A model generated the notes under the pieces. It searched no databases and was not told where the DNA came from. It saw nothing but the letters and a program-made list of their open reading frames with translations. Shown piece after piece: positions 58,460 to 64,000 of a DNA stretch of 64,000 nucleotides (its first letter is position 1; each line of letters starts with the position of its first letter). The stretch covers positions 9,623,901-9,687,900 of the forward strand of contig JAWZYU010000013.1 of the NCBI GenBank assembly GCA_038380435.1, written 5' to 3'. Origin of the DNA: Ryuthela nishihirai. Its lineage: Eukaryota > Arthropoda > Arachnida > Araneae > Heptathelidae. Both the position numbers and the translations under genes were made by a program.

Positions 58460-59125
58460 CGTCTCAAAGGAGCACAAGCCACAAGTGTAAAGAGGAAGTG
58501 TTCTCGATTGGACGGATTCTGTCCGTGTGGTCTATGAGAAATAATTACTCTCCTTTAATTAAAGACAACCGGAGGGCAGTTGGTCCACACTGACCGCAAA
58601 AAATAAATAATTAATAAGTAAATAATTAATAAGTAAATAATTAATTAGTATAATTAATTAATATAATTAATTAATATTAATAGGGCATTAAGCACTTTTA
58701 GCCATAGTTCCTTTTTTAGATTGTAGTAATTCCACCTAGATAAATATTCTTTTAGCTATTAGTTCTTAGATTCTCTTAATAGTAATTCCACCTAGATAAA
58801 TATTTTTTTCTATAGAAGCCTCAGTTCTTAGGTTAAACCGACTCCCTTATAATGAGAAATACGTTGGGCCAATGGGGTGGGTCTCTTAGCACAAGCCTTA
58901 GTAATATACAAGTGTAAAGAGGAAGTGACACTTCCGGTTGATTTCCGTGTTCCTGATTGGACAGATTCTGGAAGGCCCGTGTTGAAAGGTCTGTGAGAAT
59001 CTGAGTTGAGAGAAAAAATGTATATATATATAATAAATAAATTAATTAATTATTCCCCCTTAATTAAAGACAACCGATCGGGGGGGAGCGGTTGATCCAC
59101 ACTGAGTAAACCGCAAAAAAAATGG
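58460..59125. repeat. Diverged direct duplication of about 430 bp
   Basis: The block 'caagtgtaaagaggaagtg' ... 'attggac.gattctg' ... 'ttaattaaagacaaccg' ... 'ggtccacactga' ... 'ccgcaaaaaa' occurs at about 58480-58605 and again at about 58910-59120, with indels between. 'tagtaattccacctagataaatatt' is also duplicated (about 58725 and 58780). Confidence 0.7.
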
Positions 59126-59220
59126 CTTTATATACCAATCCTATTGATGACGTCACAGGAAAGATGCGATCTGATTGGTTGAAAATTAATTTTTCTCGCA
59201 TTCTGATTGGTTGAAAATTA
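59125..59220 (+). promoter_or_regulatory. Promoter/enhancer-like block: TATA, CRE, repeated CCAAT
   Basis: A TATA-like tttatatacc lies at 59128-59137 and a perfect cAMP-response element TGACGTCA at 59148-59155. Two direct copies of ctgattggttgaaaatta (inverted CCAAT boxes) are at 59171 and 59202, with another attgg nearby. Clustering suggests a real regulatory block, but no obvious gene starts next to it. Confidence 0.35.
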
Positions 59221-59276
59221 TTAATTAAAAATTAATAATTAATTAATTAATTAGTATTAATAAGGCATTATTCTTT

Positions 59277-61803
59277 TAGCTAAATTATATAGAAGCTTTC
59301 TTAGTTAACTAGTAGCATCTCTTAAAGAAATAGTTCCTTAGTAGCTTTTCTCTCTTAGTAATAAAAATAGCTTTCTTAGTTAACTAGTAGCATCTCTTAA
59401 AGAAATAGTTCCTTAGTAACTTTTCTCTCTTAGTAATAAAAGAAGCTTTCTTAGTTAACTAGTAGCATCTCTTAAAGAAATAGTTCCTTAGTAGCTTTTC
59501 TCTCTTAGTAATAAAAGAAGCTTTCTTAGTTAACTAGTAGCATCTCTTAGCATCTCTTAAAGAAATAGTTCCTTAGTAGCTTTTCTCTCTTAGTAATAAA
59601 AGAAGCTTTCTTAGTTAACTAGTAGCATCTCTTAAAGAAATAGTTCCTTAGTAGCTTTTCTCTCTTAGTAATAAAAATAGCTTTCTTAGTTAACTAGTAG
59701 CATCTCTTAAAGAAATAGTTCCTTAGTAGCTTTTCTCTCTTAGTAATAAAAGAAGCTTTCTTAGTTAACTAGTAGCATCTCTTAAAGAAATAGTTCCTTA
59801 GTAGCTTTTCTCTCTTAGTAATAAAAGAAGCTTTCTTAGTTAACTAGTAGCATCTCTTAGCATCTCTTAAAGAAATAGTTCCTTATAATAGTAGCTTTTC
59901 TCTCTTAGTAATAAAAGAAGCTTTCTTAGTTAACTAGTAGCATCTCTTAAAGAAATAGTTCCTTAGTAGCTTTTCTCTCTTAGTAATAAAAGAAGCTTTC
60001 TTAGTTAACTAGTAGCATCTCTTAAAGAAATAGTTCCTTAGTAGCTTTTCTCTCTTAGTAATAAAAGAAGCTTTCTTAGTTAACTAGTAGCATCTCTTAA
60101 AGAAATAGTTCCTTAGTAGCTTTTCTCTCTTAGTAATAAAAGAAGCTTTCTTAGTTAACTAGTAGCATCTCTTAGCATCTCTTAAAGAAATAGTTCCTTA
60201 TAATAGTAGCTTTTCTCTCTTAGTAATAAAAGAAGCTTTCTTAGTTAACTAGTAGCATCTCTTAAAGAAATAGTTCCTTAGTAGCTTTTCTCTCTTAGTA
60301 ATAAAAGAAGCTTTCTTAGTTAACTAGTAGCATCTCTTAGCATCTCTTAAAGAAATAGTTCCTTATAATAGTAGCTTTTCTCTCTTAGTAATAAAAGAAG
60401 CTTTCTTAGTTAACTAGTAGCATCTCTTAAAGAAATAGTTCCTTAGTAGCTTTTCTCTCTTAGTAATAAAAGAAGCTTTCTTAGTTAACTAGTAGCATCT
60501 CTTAAAGAAATAGTTCCTTATAATAGTAGCTTTTCTCTCTTAGTAATAAAAGAAGCTTTCTTAGTTAACTAGTAGCATCTCTTAAAGAAATAGTTCCTTA
60601 GTAGCTTTTCTCTCTTAGTAATAAAAGAAGCTTTTTTAGTTAACTAGTAGCATCTCTTAGCATCTCTTAAAGAAATAGTTCCTTATAATAGTAGCTTTTC
60701 TCTCTTAGTAATAAAAGAAAAATAGCTTTCTTAGTTAACTAGTAGCATCTCTTAAAGAAATAGTTCCTTAGTAGCTTTTCTCTCTTAGTAATAAAAGAAG
60801 CTTTCTTAGTTAACTAGTAGCATCTCTTAGCATCTCTTAAAGAAATAGTTCCTTAGTAGCTTTTCTCTCTTAGTAATAAAAGAAGCTTTCTTAGTTAACT
60901 AGTAGCATCTCTTAAAGAAATAGTTCCTTAGTAGCTTTTCTCTCTTAGTAATAAAAGAAACTTTCTTAGTTAACTAGTAGCATCTCTTAAAGAAATAGTT
61001 CCTTATAATAGTAGCTTTTCTCTCTTAGTAATAAAAGAAAAATAGCTTTCTTAGTTAACTAGTAGCATCTCTTAGCATCTCTTAAAGAAATAGTTCCTTA
61101 TAATAGTAGCTTTTCTCTCTTAGTAATAAAAGAAGCTTTCTTAGTTAACTAGTAGCATCTCTTAGCATCTCTTAAAGAAATAGTTCCTTATAATAGTAGC
61201 TTTTCTCTCTTAGTAATAAAAGAAAAATAGCTTTCTTAGTTAACTAGTAGCATCTCTTAAAGAAATAGTTCCTTATAATAGTAGCTTTTCTCTCTTAGTA
61301 ATAAAAGAAAAATAGCTTTCTTAGTTAACTAGTAGCATCTCTTAAAGAAATAGTTCCTTAGTAGCTTTTCTCTCTTAGTAATAAAAGAAGCTTTCTTAGT
61401 TAACTAGTAGCATCTCTTAAAGAAATAGTTCCTTAGTAGCTTTTCTCTCTTAATAATAAAAGAAGCTTTCTTAGTTAACTAGTAGCATCTCTTAGCATCT
61501 CTTAAAGAAATAGTTCCTTAGTAGCTTTTCTCTCTTAGTAATAAAAGAAGCTTTCTTAGTTAACTAGTAGCATCTCTTAAAGAAATAGTTCCTTAGTAGC
61601 TTTTCTCTCTTAGTAATAAAAGAAGCTTTCTTAGTTAACTAGTAGCATCTCTTAGCATCTCTTAAAGAAATAGTTCCTTAGTAGCTTTTCTCTTAGTAAT
61701 AAAAGAAGCTTTCTTAGTTAACTAGTAGCATCTCTTAAAGAAATAGTTCCTTAGTAGCTTTTCTCTCTTAGTAATAAAAGAAGCTTTCTTAGTTAACTAG
61801 TAG
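59277..61803. repeat. 75-85-bp tandem array, 32 copies, palindromic core
   Basis: The basic 75-bp unit is 'agaagctttcttagttaa', 'ctagtagcatctcttaaag', 'aaatagttccttagtagc', 'ttttctctcttagtaataaa'. I count 32 occurrences of ttagttaactagtag. The core TAGTTAACTA is a perfect 10-bp palindrome next to ACTAGT. Three indel variants recur: +10 bp (catctcttag doubled), +6 bp (taatag) and an aaaaatag form. They mix along the array, showing block-wise amplification. Confidence 0.97.
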
Positions 61804-62072
61804 CATCTCTTAGCATCTAGAAATATAGTTCCTACAGGGTCATCATTTAGTGGGGAATAAGAACATAGGAAAGTATGGACGAACGCATAGTGGTGTACAC
61901 ACCTCTCATGCACAGTGACGCGCCATCGGATCCCATTGTACGAGACTCCCCCGTTGATAGTGCTCTTGTAGCACGCTGCCATTCGGGCCAGACCTACGGG
62001 CTGTCCATGCCGTTGTGAGTTCCACACGGTCGGCAGTTCGAGCACCAATGGTAATAACCCTGTTTCCGCCAT
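61797..62072 (-). CDS. Hypothetical 91-residue ORF between repeat segments
   Basis: ATG 62072 has good context (ctcaATGGCG). The protein starts MAETGLLPLVLELPTVW and contains RWRVTVHERCVHHYAF, Cys/His-rich at the end. I do not recognise it. The last residues lie in the tandem repeat. Its DNA is clearly GC-richer than both flanks, so this may be a fragment of inserted DNA rather than a gene. Confidence 0.25.
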   Translation of the reverse strand: MAETGLLPLVLELPTVWNSQRHGQPVGLARMAACYKSTINGGVSYNGIRWRVTVHERCVHHYAFVHTFLCSYSPLNDDPVGTIFLDAKRCY

Positions 62073-62099
62073 TGAGGTTGCCACATGCTCTCCTTCGTC

Positions 62100-62320
62100 T
62101 ACCAAAAATACCCGTCTCTCTTAGTAAAGGCTTAAAAATACCCGTCTTTCTCTTAGTAAAGGCTTAAAAAAGTAAAGCTTCCTCTCTTTGTTCTAAATAT
62201 TAGCTCTTTTAGTAAATAAGTCCTCTCTTAGTAAATAAGTCTTAGTTTTTAGAAGGAGGATGTTACGGGCGGTTCCCGGTCATGCACCGAGTGTGGCGCT
62301 TTGCACGACCGGCCAAGTAA
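62100..62320. other. Degenerate edge of the array and GC-rich junction
   Basis: 'tctcttagtaaa' and 'ggcttaaaaatacccgtct' motifs continue the array in decayed form to about 62250. Then 'ttacgggcggttcccggtcatgc' and 'acgaccggcc' form a short GC-rich stretch before the AT-rich ORF pair. Confidence 0.5.
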
Positions 62321-62324
62321 AGAC

Positions 62325-62759
62325 ATGACGTACGAAAAAATATTAGTCCGTGATCCTTGGATTAAATATAAAATAAAATTCGTAAATCAGTACATTATAT
62401 TGGAATATCCCGATTGTTTAATATTTACCGTTCAATTAATAACTTTGCGTTTAAAACAACTGAACGAAATTTATGAGAAATATCCCTATGCTAAAACTTA
62501 TGATTTCCAGGAATTGAATACAGTAGACTGGGAAGATACAATTATAAGTTTTAATTCAAATTATGATTTTATAAACGTTCCAGAACCATTAAAAAAATTT
62601 GAAAAACTGTACAAAATATTCGATCACGAGAAATCTTTTAATTATATATTCGGTATACATCCATTTCCCCAGATAAAAATAAATAGCATTGTGTTGTTTC
62701 TACTAATACTGGTATCCTGTTATTTTGCGATATGGAACGTGAAATTCAACTCGAAGTGA
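62325..62759 (+). CDS. Hypothetical protein with C-terminal membrane anchor, overlaps next ORF
   Basis: ATG 62325 starts a 144-residue frame, MTYEKILVRDPWIKYK..., rich in Tyr, Lys, Ile and Phe. Residues about 118-138 (INSIVLFLLILVSCYFAIW) form one strong transmembrane helix, followed by a short basic tail, so it should be a tail-anchored protein. The stop lies 28 bp inside the next gene. I do not recognise a family. Very AT-rich codon use matches the LRR gene at 51-53 kb. Compact overlap is unusual for a host gene and common in viruses or mobile elements. Confidence 0.55.
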   Translation: MTYEKILVRDPWIKYKIKFVNQYIILEYPDCLIFTVQLITLRLKQLNEIYEKYPYAKTYDFQELNTVDWEDTIISFNSNYDFINVPEPLKKFEKLYKIFDHEKSFNYIFGIHPFPQIKINSIVLFLLILVSCYFAIWNVKFNSK

Positions 62760-63199
62760 TTAATTTTTTTGTTAGGATTTTATTCGAATTTAAAAATCAC
62801 AAGGACTTTATATTACGGTGGTTGGTCATCTTAAATGATTACGCGAAACTTCCGCACTTTAGGGGATTCATTCCCAGAGTGCCCGTCTTAGAATTAATGA
62901 GAAGGGGGGCCAAGTCCGTGTTAATAGTCAACGCGATAGATAAAAAATTAAATGTCGGGAATAAGAGAATCACCGTCTTTCCGCTCTGCCCCTTTCGAAT
63001 ATACGTTTCGGATAAAACGATAAAAGTACCGCAAGAGAAAATTATAGATATTTTATTCAAATATCTAGAACTCACGGGTATAAAGATTGTGGGTTTTTAT
63101 GGCGTAATTAAATATAAAGAATTACAGAGTGCTTTAAAATCAAAGGATATAATCTGTTACCCTCCTAGGCTTTATTCTTTTTTCTTAAAAATGTCCTAA
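62732..63199 (+). CDS. Hypothetical protein, second gene of overlapping pair
   Basis: 155 residues, MEREIQLEVINFFVRI... to YSFFLKMS, basic and without a membrane helix. Mixed alpha/beta patterning is seen: RGAKSVLIVNAI, KRITVFPLCPFRIYVS, then GIKIVGFYGVIKYKELQSALKS. Its start overlaps the previous frame by 28 bp in a different frame. I recognise no family. An intact frame of this length in DNA this AT-rich suggests selection. Confidence 0.55.
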   Translation: MEREIQLEVINFFVRILFEFKNHKDFILRWLVILNDYAKLPHFRGFIPRVPVLELMRRGAKSVLIVNAIDKKLNVGNKRITVFPLCPFRIYVSDKTIKVPQEKIIDILFKYLELTGIKIVGFYGVIKYKELQSALKSKDIICYPPRLYSFFLKMS

Positions 63200-63560
63200 A
63201 GTGGGTGGGTAGTGGTGGGTGGGTGGGTAGTGGTGGGGGATTCTTGTTTAAGCTTCCAGTGAATTCTAAAACTAAGTTTAAAGCTAGTTCCAGTGAATGT
63301 CCCAGTGGATATTCTAAGGTTCCAGTGCCAGAATTTTTAAAAGCAAGCAGTTTAAGTAAATTCTTAAAGCGATGTCCCCACAGCGCTTCCAGTGCCAGAA
63401 TTTTAAAGCAAGTTCTTAAGGCAAGCAGCTTGTGCAAGTTCTCAAGGCAATTGTTTAAAGCAATGAATGTTAGTGGAAGCTTTTGTCCCAGTGGATATTC
63501 TTTTTAATGTCCCAGTGAATTCTGGTTGAAGGTGGTAAATATTCTTCTATGTGTGCCTCT
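63200..63560. repeat. G/T-rich and 'ccagtga' repeat stretch
   Basis: 'gtgggtgggtagtg' repeats at 63202-63240. Then 'ttccagtgaattctaaa', 'cccagtggatattct', 'tccagtgccagaatttt' and 'agcaagcag...aagttctt' recur in irregular order to about 63530. No coding evidence. Confidence 0.7.
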
Positions 63561-63678
63561 GTCGTGAGTGCTCTACGCATTGAGATACAAGGTTGACAGT
63601 TGTGTCACGGAATTTTCAAGAGTCTCAAAGTACTCAAAAACTTTTATTTTTATAACAGAATACATAATTGAAAGGATT

Positions 63679-63999
63679 TTATTGGTTCGTTTGTGAATCA
63701 GAGACTTGAGAATTATTCTCTTCATTTACAGTAGAGGAAATATTTCCATCTTGTACATTTTTGTTCAAAATAAAATGTTCAATTTCGTCATCACTATTGT
63801 CTGAATTTTCCGAAGTTGAATATTCAAAACCCTCTAAACCGTCTAAATCTTCGTCAATTGCTCCAGTAGATTCATTTATTAATGAATATTGTAATAAATT
63901 TGATTTAAGGTCTTTTAGACCTTGGTTAAGCGTTAATAAATCACGCATTAGTGGATTTATTAATGGATGTAATTTTCCTTCTTGTTGAAGTTTTCTTAA
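63679..63999 (-). CDS. Hypothetical protein with acidic C-terminus, partial at window end
   Basis: The minus-strand frame is open to the window edge (LRKLQQEGKLHPLINPLMRDLLTLNQGLKDLK...) and ends at 63679. The first half is helical and amphipathic. The last part is acidic and Ser/Asn-rich (EDLDGLEGFEYS, SENSDNSDDEIEHF), probably disordered. The 5' end is missing. It points towards the overlapping ORF pair. No family was recognised. Confidence 0.45.
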   Translation of the reverse strand, partial: LRKLQQEGKLHPLINPLMRDLLTLNQGLKDLKSNLLQYSLINESTGAIDEDLDGLEGFEYSTSENSDNSDDEIEHFILNKNVQDGNISSTVNEENNSQVSDSQTNQ

Positions 64000-64000
64000 T

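Noticed and set aside
58143..58477. Two overlapping minus-strand ORFs of about 70 codons
   Set aside because: No motif, no good start context, and the region is a mixture of short repeats. Could be chance.
62325..63199. Assignment of the ORF pair to named viral entry-complex or core genes
   Set aside because: A tail-anchored small protein beside an overlapping ORF resembles several viral arrangements, but I see no diagnostic residue pattern, so no name is given.

Overview
The window looks like nuclear DNA of an arthropod, most likely a chelicerate or a crustacean; I cannot name the species. It is AT-rich and intron-rich. It carries Tc1/mariner, hAT, non-LTR and tRNA-derived SINE families, and a Cc8L18.2-type sequence common in arthropod genomes. 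Nothing in it looks bacterial.

Region 1 (1-11.1 kb) is repeat DNA: a Tc1 element split by two tandem SINEs, a pogo/Tigger-like MITE, and a near full-length but decayed non-LTR retrotransposon (about 4.7-8.56 kb) with a SINE nested inside it.

Region 2 (11.7-33.4 kb) holds the one clear host gene. It is a complete six-exon, minus-strand gene for a PLP-dependent L-serine dehydratase/L-threonine deaminase (SDS/SDSL family). Splice phases agree at all five junctions and give a 328-residue protein. Its introns hold Tc1 with an internal quadruplication, the Cc8L18.2-like relic, a second LINE copy, SINEs, hAT MITEs, a hAT transposase relic, a possible solo LTR and minisatellites.

Region 3 (33.7-47.6 kb) is again repeats. 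There is a third LINE copy on the minus strand carrying both a Tc1 and a SINE insertion, a SINE whose middle has expanded into a roughly 1.26 kb, 38-bp minisatellite, a foldback MITE with an inner palindrome, and a decayed mariner.

Region 4 (47.8-64 kb) is unlike the rest. A large inverted repeat (48299-50807 against 53562-57224), near-identical where I compared it, surrounds a 2.75 kb spacer with an AT-rich spliced leucine-rich-repeat gene. Each arm holds a 128-bp higher-order tandem array and a LINE copy compressed by many small deletions. To the right lie a duplicated segment, a promoter-like block, a 32-copy array of a unit of about 75 bp with a palindromic core, two overlapping AT-rich ORFs, and an ORF running off the window. 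The compact overlapping ORFs and the palindromic array recall large nuclear DNA viruses of arthropods or a big selfish element, but I recognise no hallmark gene. This is the best candidate for something undescribed.
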